DNA of 64,000 nt from Clostridia bacterium (GCA_017478185.1 JAFVEA010000009.1:69264-133263), one strand, 5' to 3'; positions 8,400 through 18,529 are shown, counted from the stretch's first letter. Notes: a model not told the origin generated them from the sequence alone. Made by a program: numbers and translations.

Positions 8400-9764
8400 A
8401 TGGAAACAACAATTGTTGCAATAGCAACCCCAATAGGAACAGGTGGAGTTGGAGTTATTCGTTTGAGTGGCGCCAATTCTCTTTCACTGCTTCAAAAAAT
8501 TTTCACCCCACAAAAAAAGCAAGAATTCACTCCAAGAAAACTTGTTTTTGGGCACATTGAATTTAAAAATGTTTGGGATGATTGTTTGGCTGTTTACTTT
8601 AAAGCTCCACACAGCTTCACCGGCGAAGATGTTGTTGAAATTCAAATGCATGGTGGTGCTAAACTTTTGGAAGAAACTGTTTCTGCTTTAATTGAAAAAG
8701 GTGCAGTTATGGCTCAGCCCGGAGAATTTTCAAAGCGTGCAGTTTTAAATGGCAAAATGGATATAACAAAGGCAGAAGGCTTAAGCGATATGATTTATGC
8801 TCAATCACTTTGTGAGATGCAAGTGGCAAGCACGCAAATGCGTGGAATGTTATATCAAAAAATTGTGGAAATTCAAAATAGACTCAAAGAGCTTATCGCA
8901 ACAATTGAGGTGGCTTTAGACTTCCCCGAACACGAAGAAACTTTTGCTGAAGAAAAATTAAAAAATGATTTGCCAAACATAATTGATGAACTTAAAAAAC
9001 TAATTCAAACAGAGCAAGTTGGAACAAAAATAAAAAACGGAGTTAATGTTTCTTTGGTGGGCGCTCCAAATGTTGGAAAAAGTTCACTGCTTAATGCCCT
9101 ACTTGGTTATGACAGAGCAATTGTCACAAACATTGCTGGAACAACAAGAGATACAATTAGTGACACCTACACTTTTAACAATGTTAGATTCAACATCGTT
9201 GACACAGCCGGAATTAGAGAAAGCACTGATGTTGTTGAAAAAGAAGGAATAAAAAGAAGTTTTAACGCAATAAATGAAAGTGATTTGAGTATTTTTTTGT
9301 TTGATAGTGATGAAAATTTTGATGAAAATGCAAAAATTTTTGATGAAAATGCTAAAAAATTTGCAGAAAACGCTAAAAATTTAACACATAGCCCCAAAAA
9401 TATTATAAAAGTGTTAAACAAAATTGATGAGCAAAAAACTTATAACAAATCAAATTATGACATCGAAATAAGCGCTAAAAACAACTTAAACATAGATGAA
9501 TTAAAAGAGCTTATTTATCAAAAAACAATAGATAAAAATCTTTTGTCTTCACAAATAATTATAACAAATTTAAGGCAAGCAAAACTTTTGAAAGAAGCTG
9601 TTTTGGCGGTGCAAAAACTTCAAAAAGACTTGGATTTTGTTTATCTTGATATGGCAGCAGTTTTAATCCGCGAAGCTTGGGAAAAGCTTGGAGAAATCAC
9701 TGGAGAAACTGCAAATGAAAAAATTATAGACACAATTTTTAGCAAATTTTGTTTAGGAAAATAA
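8400..9764 (+). CDS. mnmE: tRNA modification GTPase MnmE (454 aa)
   Basis: MnmE works with MnmG to install the (carboxymethyl)aminomethyl group on U34 of certain tRNAs. The N-terminal folate-binding domain starts TTIVAIATPIGTGGVGVIRL and contains FTGEDVVEIQMHGG. The G domain has G1 GAPNVGKSS (about 221-229), the TTRDT switch, G3 DTAG (about 268) and G4 NKID (about 340). The C-terminus ends FSKFCLGK, carrying the conserved CxGK cysteine. ATG with GGAG directly upstream; full family length. Odd feature: residues about 304-330 are a run of imperfect (F/K)DENAK repeats between G3 and G4, absent from typical MnmE. Confidence 0.97.
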   Translation: METTIVAIATPIGTGGVGVIRLSGANSLSLLQKIFTPQKKQEFTPRKLVFGHIEFKNVWDDCLAVYFKAPHSFTGEDVVEIQMHGGAKLLEETVSALIEKGAVMAQPGEFSKRAVLNGKMDITKAEGLSDMIYAQSLCEMQVASTQMRGMLYQKIVEIQNRLKELIATIEVALDFPEHEETFAEEKLKNDLPNIIDELKKLIQTEQVGTKIKNGVNVSLVGAPNVGKSSLLNALLGYDRAIVTNIAGTTRDTISDTYTFNNVRFNIVDTAGIRESTDVVEKEGIKRSFNAINESDLSIFLFDSDENFDENAKIFDENAKKFAENAKNLTHSPKNIIKVLNKIDEQKTYNKSNYDIEISAKNNLNIDELKELIYQKTIDKNLLSSQIIITNLRQAKLLKEAVLAVQKLQKDLDFVYLDMAAVLIREAWEKLGEITGETANEKIIDTIFSKFCLGK

Positions 9765-9789
9765 TAAAAACACATAAAAGGTTAAGAAA

Positions 9790-11646
9790 ATGGAATATGA
9801 CATAGTTGTTGTTGGAAGTGGTCACGCTGGAATTGAAGCTGCCCTAGCAGGAGCAAGAACAGGACTCAAAACACTTTTAACAACTTTAAATTTAGATAGC
9901 ATTGGCTTTTTGCCTTGCAACCCTTCAATTGGAGGAACGGCAAAGGGTCATCTGGTTTTTGAGATTGATGCTTTGGGTGGCGAAATGGGAAAAATTGCCG
10001 ACGAAAGCACAATAACAAGAAGAATGTTAAACGAAACAAAAGGGCCTGCCGTTCACTCTTTAAGAAGTCAGGTTGACAAGAACAAATATCACGAAGTTGC
10101 AAAAAAAACGCTTGAAAACACAAAAAATTTAAGTATTTTGCAAGCAGAAATAACAGAAATCATAACAAAAGACCAAAAAGTTTGCGAGGTTGTTACTCAT
10201 CTTGGTGAGCACATAAAAACAAAAGCTGTTGTTCTTTGCACTGGAGTTTATTTAAGTAGCCGAATAATTATTGGAAGTTACACTCAAGACAGTGGTCCAA
10301 ACGGATTTATGAACGCAAAAAAACTTTCAGGTTGTTTAGAAAAATTGGGTTTTAAAATTTTGCGTTTTAAAACGGGCACTCCTATGCGTGTTGACAAAAA
10401 AACTATTGATTTATCAGCTTTTGAACCACATATCGGAGATGAAACAACTCCAAACTTTTCTAAATCAACAAAAACAAAATTAAAGAATTTGGGTCAGTGT
10501 TATCTTGGTTACACAAACGAAAAAACGCATGAAATAATTAGAAACAACCTAGATAAATCTCCTCTCTATCAAGGAATCATAAAAGGTATTGGGCCAAGAT
10601 ATTGCCCATCAATTGAAGACAAGGTTGTTAGATTTTCAGATAAACCAAGGCATCAATTTTTCTTAGAGCCAGAAGGGCTTGAAACTGATGAAATTTATGT
10701 TCAAGGAATCAGCACCAGCCTTCCGTTTGATGTTCAAAAACAAATTGTTCACAGCATAAAAGGGCTAGAAAATGCGTGGCTTATGCGTCCTGCGTATGCA
10801 ATTGAATATGACTGCATCGACTCAACAGAGTTAAAACCCACATTAGAGTCAAAAATTGTGGAAGGTCTTTATTGCGCTGGACAAATCAACGGAACAAGTG
10901 GCTATGAAGAAGCTGCCAGCCAAGGAATTATTGCTGGGCTTAATGCCAGCCTAAAAATTAGAGGCAAAGACCCTATCATTTTAAAGAGAAATCAGGCTTA
11001 TATTGGAGTTTTGATTGATGATTTGGTAACAAAAGGAACAAACGAGCCTTATAGAATGATGACGTCAAGAGCGGAATATAGATTGTATATTCGCCAAGAC
11101 AATGCCGATTTAAGGTTAACAAAAATTGGATATGATGCCGGCCTTGTTGATCAAAAAACATATGAAAATTTGCTCAAAAAACAAGAAGAAATAGAGAAAG
11201 GCAAGCTTATTTTAGAGCAAACACTCTCCCCCAACTCAAAAGTTCAAGAACTTTTAAAAGAAAATAGTGAAACTGAGCTTAAAACTGGAGTTAAAGTTAA
11301 AACTATTTTAAAGAGAGCTAACATAGATATTTATAAATTAAACGAAAAATTAAACATATTTAAAGATTTTTCTCCAGAAGTTTTGGAGCAATTAAACATT
11401 ATTGCAAAATATGAGGGTTATATTGAAATCCAAGCTGAACAAATAGAAAAAACCCTAAAGAACGAAAATATATCAATTCCAGAAAACATCAATTATAAAG
11501 AAATGGCAGGTCTAAGGCTGGAAGCAAGACAAAAGCTAGAAAAAATCAAACCACAAAATTTAGGACAAGCAAGCCGAATTAGTGGTGTGTCACCAGCAGA
11601 CATAACAGTTTTGACAATTTATTTAAAGAAAAATTCATTATTATAA
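9790..11646 (+). CDS. mnmG: tRNA modification enzyme MnmG/GidA (618 aa)
   Basis: The FAD-dependent partner of MnmE in U34 modification. The N-terminal dinucleotide-binding motif is [20 protein letters not shown] (residues 5-24). The family signatures [41 protein letters not shown] and [12 protein letters not shown] are all present, and the C-terminal helical domain ends with the [10 protein letters not shown] motif used in tRNA and MnmE binding. Full length. It lies 25 bp after mnmE in the same operon. The usual next gene, rsmG (gidB), is absent; instead a 4.2-kb gene-free stretch begins. Confidence 0.97.
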   Translation: MEYDIVVVGSGHAGIEAALAGARTGLKTLLTTLNLDSIGFLPCNPSIGGTAKGHLVFEIDALGGEMGKIADESTITRRMLNETKGPAVHSLRSQVDKNKYHEVAKKTLENTKNLSILQAEITEIITKDQKVCEVVTHLGEHIKTKAVVLCTGVYLSSRIIIGSYTQDSGPNGFMNAKKLSGCLEKLGFKILRFKTGTPMRVDKKTIDLSAFEPHIGDETTPNFSKSTKTKLKNLGQCYLGYTNEKTHEIIRNNLDKSPLYQGIIKGIGPRYCPSIEDKVVRFSDKPRHQFFLEPEGLETDEIYVQGISTSLPFDVQKQIVHSIKGLENAWLMRPAYAIEYDCIDSTELKPTLESKIVEGLYCAGQINGTSGYEEAASQGIIAGLNASLKIRGKDPIILKRNQAYIGVLIDDLVTKGTNEPYRMMTSRAEYRLYIRQDNADLRLTKIGYDAGLVDQKTYENLLKKQEEIEKGKLILEQTLSPNSKVQELLKENSETELKTGVKVKTILKRANIDIYKLNEKLNIFKDFSPEVLEQLNIIAKYEGYIEIQAEQIEKTLKNENISIPENINYKEMAGLRLEARQKLEKIKPQNLGQASRISGVSPADITVLTIYLKKNSLL

Positions 11647-11740
11647 ACAAAAAAATTATACCCCCATTGGTATGGCTAAAAATAGAGAAAAAATAAACAA
11701 AAATTTAAATAAATAAAAAAATTATCATCATAAAAAATTT

Positions 11741-11792
11741 GAGGTAGCGCAAAAATTTAATAAAAATTTAAATTTAGCGCTATCTCTTTTTT
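11741..11792 (+). terminator. mnmG: Terminator after mnmG
   Basis: GAGGTAGCGC (11741-11750) pairs with GCGCTATCTC (11777-11786) with one G-U, the stem being extended by AAATTT/AAATTT, followed by a T-run. It is a strong hairpin about 95 bp after the mnmG stop. Confidence 0.75.
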
Positions 11793-12549
11793 ATTGCATA
11801 AAAATAATGTTGCGCTAGAAACATTTTTAAGCGCATAAAATTTTTAAATTTATTCGCAAATAATAAAATGCATATTTAAAAATACCATGGGTGGTATGTG
11901 AAATTTTAATGATTTTTGTTGTCTTTATATTTCATTTTTGTTATAAAAAAGTTAGATTAATTTTTTAAAAAATTTTGGATTTTTGAAAATATTTGTAAAA
12001 TATAAAAATTTGGTTTTTAAAAATTTTAAAATTTGGTAAAATAATAAAATTTAGAATTTGAAAAAATTTTAGATAAAATTTAAAAAAATTTGGATGAATG
12101 GAATCCAGAATTTTTAAAGTATAAATTTTTAGGTAAGCAAAATTGAGAGAAAAATAAAAAGATAAAATTTTTCAGGGAGGAAGCAAATTTTTTTAGGGAG
12201 GACAAATTTTAATAAATTTTTGCCAAAAAAACGCTTCTCTCAGACAAAAAAGTGACCTTTTTAATGAACTTCTGTTCATAAAACTTAAGTTTTGGCTCTG
12301 AATTAAGTTTAGAGTGGTTTTTTAAGGGTTTTAAGCCATTTTTTAAGGGATTTATGCAATCATATTATAAAACAAGCTAATTTTACATAATAAATTATAA
12401 ATCCAGAATTTTAGGCAATTTTAAGCCATTTTTAAAGCTAAAAGCTCATAACTTTTTATAAAGCCAGAATAATAATCTAATATAATTAAAATGTTTAAAA
12501 AGGCGCTATAAAAATTATTTAAAAACAGTATACGCGCTATAAATTTTTA

Positions 12550-12913
12550 TATGCGCAAGCAATTTTTTTATCAAATTAATAAATTTGCATATAATATTTA
12601 AAAATTTGATATGCGCTAGCCTAAATCTTATTTTATTTTTTAATTTAACTCAAATAAATAAACATTTTGTTATGCGCAACATCAAAATAAAGTTATCATA
12701 AGTTAAAATATTTATGCGCATCAACAATTTTATTTAGTAAACAAACATTAAAAAATCCCCAGAACCATTTTTTTTAAAGCTTTGAGTTCATTTTATTTTA
12801 TTATAAAAATATATAATTTAATTTATACAAAATTTAGTATTTTATATAAAATATATTATGCGCAATACATTTTTTATTTGTTTTTAATATGCGCAACACA
12901 TATTTTAAGGCGC
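12550..12913. repeat. Cluster of TATGCGC sites
   Basis: TATGCGC(A/T)A-type sites have GCGC cores at 12553, 12613, 12674, 12716, 12860 and 12891, with related GCGC at 12503, 12534 and 12910. They are conspicuous because the surrounding sequence is nearly all A/T. Related TGCGCTA sites occur at 11811, 15792, 18021 and 18112, so they flank parAB. Possible protein-binding sites; function unknown. Confidence 0.5.
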
Positions 12914-13010
12914 TTTTTTGCCTCAAATTTTGATTAAATTAACCCCTTTTATCTTTTGATTCAATGCGGGGGTATCCCTAACGAAACTCGCCTAAAATAA
13001 GGCCTTTTTT
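12908..13010 (+). ncRNA. Possible small structured RNA (weak)
   Basis: Three hairpins in a row in otherwise unstructured A/T sequence: AGGC/GCCT (12908-12923), ACCCC/GGGGT (12942-12973), and a terminator-like GCCT/AGGC followed by six T (12990-13010). No known RNA family is recognised and no clear promoter was found. Listed as a candidate only. Confidence 0.2.
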
Positions 13011-15320
13011 GTTTTTAACGAAAATACTCATTTTTTGCTTTTTGTCTTTTTATGGATTTTAACACTTTACGCAATACCTTTTTTAAAGCCAGTTTTGTTG
13101 TTTAAACAAAATTTTAACCCCTAGGGGTATGGCTTTGTTTTTTAAAGTAATTTTAAACGTTTTAAAGCCGTTTAAAAATGTTTTAGTGTAATTGGTTTTT
13201 AACAGATTAATCTTTTTTAAAAATAGTAATATATAAAATTTTGTTAAAAATAAATATTGGCAAACAACATTTATATTTTTCAATTTTTATTTTTAAATCA
13301 TATTTTTTATAACAATTTTTGTTTATTTTTTATAATAATATTTTGTTATTCACACTTAAGTCTTGCCGTTTTTGACATCGTATATAAAAAATATTTTAAC
13401 CAAATTGCATAGCATAATTTTATATAAATTTACAACAACTTTATAATTTAAATATCACATCACACGGCTTTTTTATATTTTTTGATTCAATATTTTTAAT
13501 TAATAAAAAATCTTTAGAACTTTAAAGTTTTTTATCACTTTATTTACTTTTTAAAAAGCTTTGCAAACTTAATTTATAATAAAATCAAAGTTTTGTTAAA
13601 AACCAATGTTTAAAATGAATGTTTTATCATTAAATAAATATAAATTTATATCTGCTCTTTAAATCACCATATTTTATAAAATTTGTTATTTAAAATAAGT
13701 GGTTTTGGTATATGTTTAACTTCTGATTTGTTAATCAGCTTCTCTTTTTGTTTTATAAAAATTTGTTATTTTTTATAAATAATTAAAAGCTTTTATTGTT
13801 TATTTTTAAAAATGTTAAGTTGTTTTATGTGTGCTATTTTATGAAAAAGAATTTATCTTTTATACGGAATATTTTTTTATTTTGCTTAAATTTAATAAAT
13901 AATTTCAATTTTTTATGCTTTTTAAGATATTTTTTATTAAATACACATTTTGTTAATTAGTTTTTATTTAATAATTTATTCTTGATTGTTTGTTAAAAAT
14001 TATTTTAAACAGTAAAGCTTTTTTAAAAAATATAACCATAAAATAATTCCTAGGAGTTTAGCTTTCAACAACAATAAAAATTTACTGTTTTGAGCAAAAC
14101 AAATAAAACATCTTAAACCACACAAAAAATTCAAACAATAAGTTAATAACTTTATATAAAACATTAACAAATAAAAGTTAATATAAATTTGTGATAATTA
14201 GCAAAAAATTAATAATAAATAGTATTAAAAACAAATAATTAAATTATAAAACAAAAAAGAAATTATTATAAATAATAAAAAGTGTTGATGATAAAAATAA
14301 TTATTAAACAAAAAAATAAACATACTAAAAAATAGTTAACAGCTAAATATCAACAAATTTAAACACCAATAATCAAAAATGTAACTCAGTGTTTTTTTAA
14401 AAACTGATAAAGTATATTATTTTTAAAAATAAAAACAAACAACATATTATATAATTAAACTGAAAACGTCACTATAATTTTTTATTTCACACAAATCAAA
14501 ATTCACTAAAATTTTATTTATATCAAAAACAATTTTTTATATATTTTTGTTTAACCCTTTTTAAAAACTTTTTGACATTAGATTTCTAACAAACCACTAA
14601 AACGAATCTCAATGTTTTTATTCTAAAGACAAACAAACTATATAACATTAAAAATAATAAAATGTTAAAAAGATTCTAAAAAAACATTGTTTTTTTGTTT
14701 ATTTTAATTCTTTTTTTGCAAATACATATTAAAAAATAAAAAGTTCCACAAAAATCAGAGTGTTGAAAAATTTATTGTTTTTTGTGTTTGAAGTTTTTAA
14801 AAAAACTTTTTTATTGTTGTTTGAAATAAAATTTTGCCTTTTTTTAATACCAAAAACAATGGTTTGTTTTTTGTTCTGTTAAACTTTTTAAATAAATTAT
14901 TTTAAAATAAATGATTGTTTGTTTTTTGTCATTTTATTAAATGAAACTTTGTTTGTAGTTTTATAAAAATAATTATTTGTTTATATCTTTACAAAAGATA
15001 ATTTGTTTTTGTTTGTTAAATTAAAATTGTTTTTTGTTATATAAAATAAAAGTTTGTTTTTTATTTTACACTTTAAAAATAATCTATTTAGAATTTTTAC
15101 TTATTATAAAAAATTAAAAAACTATATAAATCATCTGTTGTTAAAAGAAAACAAAAACTATATCACCATCTGTTTGTTTGAAACTATCTCACAAATTTTT
15201 AAAGTGATATGGTTTGTTTTTATTAATTTTATTCAAAGAAGATGTAACTTATTCTTTTGTTGCTTTAAACTGAATTATTGTTATCTTTTTAGACTGATTA
15301 TTTTTTTGTTGTTCTGAAGA

Positions 15321-15367
15321 TGTGAGAATGGAGATTGCCACAAAGCTAAAGCCATTTACAATGACGG
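15321..15367 (+). repeat. Dispersed palindromic repeat, copy B (degenerate)
   Basis: The first 21 bases equal the reverse complement of the right end of copy A (GAGAATGGAGATTGCCAC core), ending at AATGACGG. The central hairpin found in copies A and C has decayed. A 15-bp piece, AAGATGTGAGAATGG, recurs at 15491-15505. Confidence 0.65.
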
Positions 15368-15781
15368 TGGAAGAGAGGTTGTTTTATGTAACAAAGTTAT
15401 TTTCCTCACACATCATATTAAAAAGCTGTTCTTTTAATTTGTTGTTTTGGGTGATAAGTTTTTCTTTCTTGTTGTTATCATCAAACATACAAGATGTGAG
15501 AATGGTTTAAAAATAAAAGTGAAACTAAATTACAAAAACAGTAAAATAAACTCTTTTACTTAAAAACTTTAAAAGACAAAAAGCTTTGATAGTAATGTTA
15601 AAAATGTTATTTTCATAAAAAACCAATCAAAAAAACTTAAAAAATCGTTTCGTAAGTAGATATTTCTCACAAATTTTGATTTAAATTTTTAATTCTATTA
15701 TTTTATCACAAAAAAGGCTTAAGCCCCATAAATAGGCTTTAAAACAAAATTTAAATAAAAATAAAAACTTTTGAAATACGC

Positions 15782-15810
15782 TTGCGTTTTTTGCGCTAAT
15801 CGTTTATAAT
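15782..15810 (+). promoter_or_regulatory. parA: Promoter of parA-parB
   Basis: TTGCGT (15782-15787), 17-bp spacer containing a TGCGCTA site, TATAAT (15805-15810), 27 bp before the parA start. Confidence 0.6.
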
Positions 15811-15836
15811 ATATGCAAGCAATATAAGGAGGAAAT

Positions 15837-16655
15837 ATGGGGAAAATAATATCTTTCATCAACCAAAAAGGTGGAGTTGGTAAAACAACAACCTGTGTGA
15901 ACCTTGCAACTTTCTTGGCTGCTTATGGAAAAAAAGTTCTGATTATTGATTTAGACCCTCAGGGAAATGCCAGCACGGGTGTTGGAATTGATAAGACGAA
16001 AGACATTAACACATTCTATGACATCATACTTGATGAGTGCAGTATAAAAGATGCAATAGTTGAAACAAATATTGTTAACTTATCCATACTGCCAAGCAAT
16101 GTTGATTTGGCTGGTTCAGAAGTTATTTTGGTTCAAAGGGAAAATCGAGAAAAGGTTTTAAAGAATGTTATCAACACAATTAAAGATGACTATGATTATA
16201 TTGCAATAGACTGTCCACCATCATTAGGGCTTTTAACCGTTAACGCATTAACCGCAACAGACACAATTGTAATTCCAATCCAATGCGAATTTTATGCACT
16301 TGAAGGGTTAAGCCAACTTATGAACACAGTTAAGCTTGTTAAAGAATATTTAAACAATGCTATAGAAATTGAAGGCGTTGTGTTAACTATGAAAGACAAC
16401 CGAAGCAATTTGGTTAATCAAGTGGCAAAAGAAATTAAATCGTTTTTTGGTAGAAAAGTTTATGAAACAGTTATTCCAAGAAATGTAAGGCTTGCTGAGG
16501 CTCCAAGCCACGGAATACCAATTATTTTGTATGATAATAAAAGCACAGGTTCCATTGCTTATCAAAACCTTACTGAAGAGTTTTTAAAAAGAAATAAAGA
16601 TAATGGAAAGCTTATGGATATAAAAAATTTATTAAAGGAGAACAAAGATGTCTAA
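15837..16655 (+). CDS. parA: Chromosome partitioning ATPase ParA/Soj (272 aa)
   Basis: A MinD/ParA-family ATPase that moves ParB-parS complexes during origin segregation and, in Bacillus, also regulates DnaA. The deviant Walker A KGGVGKTT lies at residues 11-18, LIIDLDPQGNAS forms the A' region, and YDYIAIDCPPSLGLLTVNAL is Walker B. Length and ending are normal for chromosomal Soj. ATG with AGGAGG at 15827-15832. It overlaps parB by 8 bp. It is transcribed toward the origin, the reverse of the usual orientation. Confidence 0.96.
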   Translation: MGKIISFINQKGGVGKTTTCVNLATFLAAYGKKVLIIDLDPQGNASTGVGIDKTKDINTFYDIILDECSIKDAIVETNIVNLSILPSNVDLAGSEVILVQRENREKVLKNVINTIKDDYDYIAIDCPPSLGLLTVNALTATDTIVIPIQCEFYALEGLSQLMNTVKLVKEYLNNAIEIEGVVLTMKDNRSNLVNQVAKEIKSFFGRKVYETVIPRNVRLAEAPSHGIPIILYDNKSTGSIAYQNLTEEFLKRNKDNGKLMDIKNLLKENKDV

Positions 16656-17799
16656 ATATGGATTGGGTCGTGGTTTAAGTTCATTATTCACTGCATATGA
16701 ACAACCAGAGGAGCCTAAAGAAAAAGCTATAAAACAAGAACCACCACAAAAAGAAGAAAAACCAGCAAGGCAAAAAGTTGTTATAAGAAGAGAAGGAGAA
16801 ACAGATGATGATATCTTAGAAAGGGCGCAAAACCTTTTAAGAGAAACAAGCACCTATAGAGAAGTTGCCGAACCTCAGAAAAAACCTGAACGCCTTGAAA
16901 TTTTGAGTGATATTGATGAAACTGTTGAGCGTGATTCTTATTTAAATGAAAGGTCAAGTTTGCAATCAAAATTAGATAGATTAGAACAAGATATCAGCAA
17001 AAACTTAGACAAATATGCCGACAGAATTGTGGAATTGTCACTAGCAAAAATTGAGCCAAACGTAAATCAACCAAGAAAGAATTTTGATAGAGAATCACTT
17101 ATCGAGCTTGCTGAATCAATAAAACAACATGGAGTTATTCAACCAATTATTGTTGTTCCAAAAGGAGATAAATACATAATTGTTGCGGGTGAGCGCCGTT
17201 ATAAAGCTTGTAAGATTGCAGGGCTAAGCACAATTCCAGTTATTGTGAAAGGCTACACAAGCAAAGAAGTTAAAGAAATCGCGCTTATTGAAAACCTTCA
17301 GAGAGAAGATTTAAACCCAGTTGAAACAGCTTATGCATTAAAACAATTGATTGAAACTTATAATTTAACTCAAGATGAAGTGGCTGAAAAAATTGGAAAA
17401 ACTCGAAGCGTTGTTACAAACTATTTAAGAATATTAAAGCTTCAACCAGAAGTGTTGGCTATGGTTGAAAAAGGAAAGCTATCTTTTGCGCACGCAAAGG
17501 CAATTGTTAGTATTCCAGACAGAGATTTGCAAATTAAAATGGCTAAAAAGTCTTCTGATGACAAATTAAGCTCAAGAGAAGTTGAAAATATGGTTCAAGC
17601 AATCATAAATCCAGAAAAAATCAAAAAGGCAAAACAAGTTATTGGCCTTGAAATTAAAAATTTGGTTAACAATATGCAGTATGTTTTTGGAACAAAAGTT
17701 AGTGTTATTGGGTCAGATAGACGTGGCAGAATTTATATTGATTATTTCAATCAAGATGATTTAGATAGGATTAGCAATTTAATTTCAAAATTAAGATAA
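16648..17799 (+). CDS. parB: Chromosome partitioning protein ParB/Spo0J (383 aa)
   Basis: A CTP-dependent DNA clamp that loads at parS. It begins with the short ParA-stimulating box (SKYGLGRGLSSLF, residues 2-14). The ParB N-domain includes LSLAKIEPNVNQPRKNFD, the CTP-binding GERRYKAC (about residue 182) and ENLQREDLNPVE. The helix-turn-helix is LTQDEVAEKIGKTRSVVTNY (near 240) and the dimerisation domain is C-terminal. Unusual: a Glu/Lys/Arg-rich spacer of about 100 residues between the ParA box and the N-domain makes it longer than most Spo0J proteins (about 280-300 aa). No canonical parS palindrome was found in the window. Confidence 0.95.
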   Translation: MSKYGLGRGLSSLFTAYEQPEEPKEKAIKQEPPQKEEKPARQKVVIRREGETDDDILERAQNLLRETSTYREVAEPQKKPERLEILSDIDETVERDSYLNERSSLQSKLDRLEQDISKNLDKYADRIVELSLAKIEPNVNQPRKNFDRESLIELAESIKQHGVIQPIIVVPKGDKYIIVAGERRYKACKIAGLSTIPVIVKGYTSKEVKEIALIENLQREDLNPVETAYALKQLIETYNLTQDEVAEKIGKTRSVVTNYLRILKLQPEVLAMVEKGKLSFAHAKAIVSIPDRDLQIKMAKKSSDDKLSSREVENMVQAIINPEKIKKAKQVIGLEIKNLVNNMQYVFGTKVSVIGSDRRGRIYIDYFNQDDLDRISNLISKLR

Positions 17800-17803
17800 A
17801 ATT

Positions 17804-17827
17804 AGTGCTTTTTAGGGCACTTTTTTT
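17804..17827 (+). terminator. parB: Terminator after parB
   Basis: AGTGC / GCACT hairpin with seven T, starting 5 bp after the parB stop. Confidence 0.8.
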
Positions 17828-18370
17828 GTTTGTTAATAAAATATCAATTCGTTAAATAAAAGCTGAAATTAAGCAAATTTTGGGGGTGTTTTTAATATCT
17901 TTTTTATCTTATTTATCTTATTATATTAAAAGTATTGTTTATTAAAATAAATTTATATTTAAAAAATAAACATTTTTATAATCTTAAAAAATAAAAAGGT
18001 GGTTTTTTGCCACTCTTTTTTGCGCTATAAAAATTTAGCACTATTAAACAAATGTTGACGCAAGCAAAAATTTTATAATAAAAAAATATATAGCGCTATA
18101 AGTTTATGCTTTGCGCTAAAAAAATATATAAAAAACTATTTTTTAATCAAAAATCATAGTAAAAATAGCATAAAATTTGGGTTTTTTCATCTTAACTTTT
18201 AATTAAAAACACTAAAAATTTATAAATTTAAACGGTTTTTTGGGCTTGTTTTTTTGGTTAAATCATAATTTTTAGCGGTGTTGTAAATTGAGTGAAATAT
18301 AAAAAATATAGATTTCCACCTCTCTAAAGCTCCTCGAAATAATAAGGAAAAAAGCACCAAACAAAGAGAA
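17828..18370. other. Gene-free A+T-rich spacer between parB and jag
   Basis: No coding frame. It contains a GTGG/CCAC hairpin followed by T-rich sequence near 17998-18020 and three GCGC sites (18022, 18093, 18113) like those upstream of parA. This spacer is one boundary of the inverted mnmE-parB block. Confidence 0.6.
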
Positions 18371-18508
18371 ATGTCATTTCGTAGTGCCAGAGGCACGAAG
18401 CGTGAGAATCTCTTACTCGCAATGCCTTGAGGTGTTAGCTAAAAGCTAGGCGCAATTTCAAGCAGTTGAGATTGCCACGCAAGGTGAAACCTTGCTCGCA
18501 ATGACGGG
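18371..18508 (+). repeat. Dispersed palindromic repeat, copy C
   Basis: Ends are the inverted pair GTCATT / AATGAC. Inside are GCGTGAGAATCTC, CTCGCAATGCCTTGAGG and the hairpin GATTGCCACGCAAGG / CCTTGCTCGCAATGAC. Opposite orientation to copy A; same family as D. Confidence 0.8.
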
Positions 18509-18529
18509 AATAAAAGCGTCAAACAAAAA

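Larger units (their letters stand above)
11647..15836. other. 4.2-kb gene-free, extremely A+T-rich region
   Basis: I find no convincing gene. The only frames of 60-90 codons (13083-13283 minus, 15054-15317 plus, 15322-15510 plus) have no ribosome binding site and are Phe/Leu/Lys/Asn-rich translations of T/A runs. Contents I can name: the mnmG terminator, about eleven GCGC-containing sites between 11776 and 12913, two SD-like repeats (12174-12210), a possible structured RNA (12908-13010), four short G/C islands sharing GGTAT, dispersed repeat copy B (15321-15367), and the parA promoter at the end. From about 13.3 to 15.3 kb it is almost pure A/T with no structure I can resolve. In B. subtilis rsmG and noc lie here. 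Confidence 0.7.

Noticed and set aside
13083..13283. 66-codon minus-strand frame in the gene desert
   Set aside because: No ribosome binding site and a Phe/Leu/Lys/Asn-only composition expected from A/T runs.
15054..15510. Two plus-strand frames of 87 and 62 codons upstream of parA
   Set aside because: No ribosome binding sites; the second is largely built from dispersed repeat copy B. No similarity to a known small membrane protein beyond hydrophobicity.
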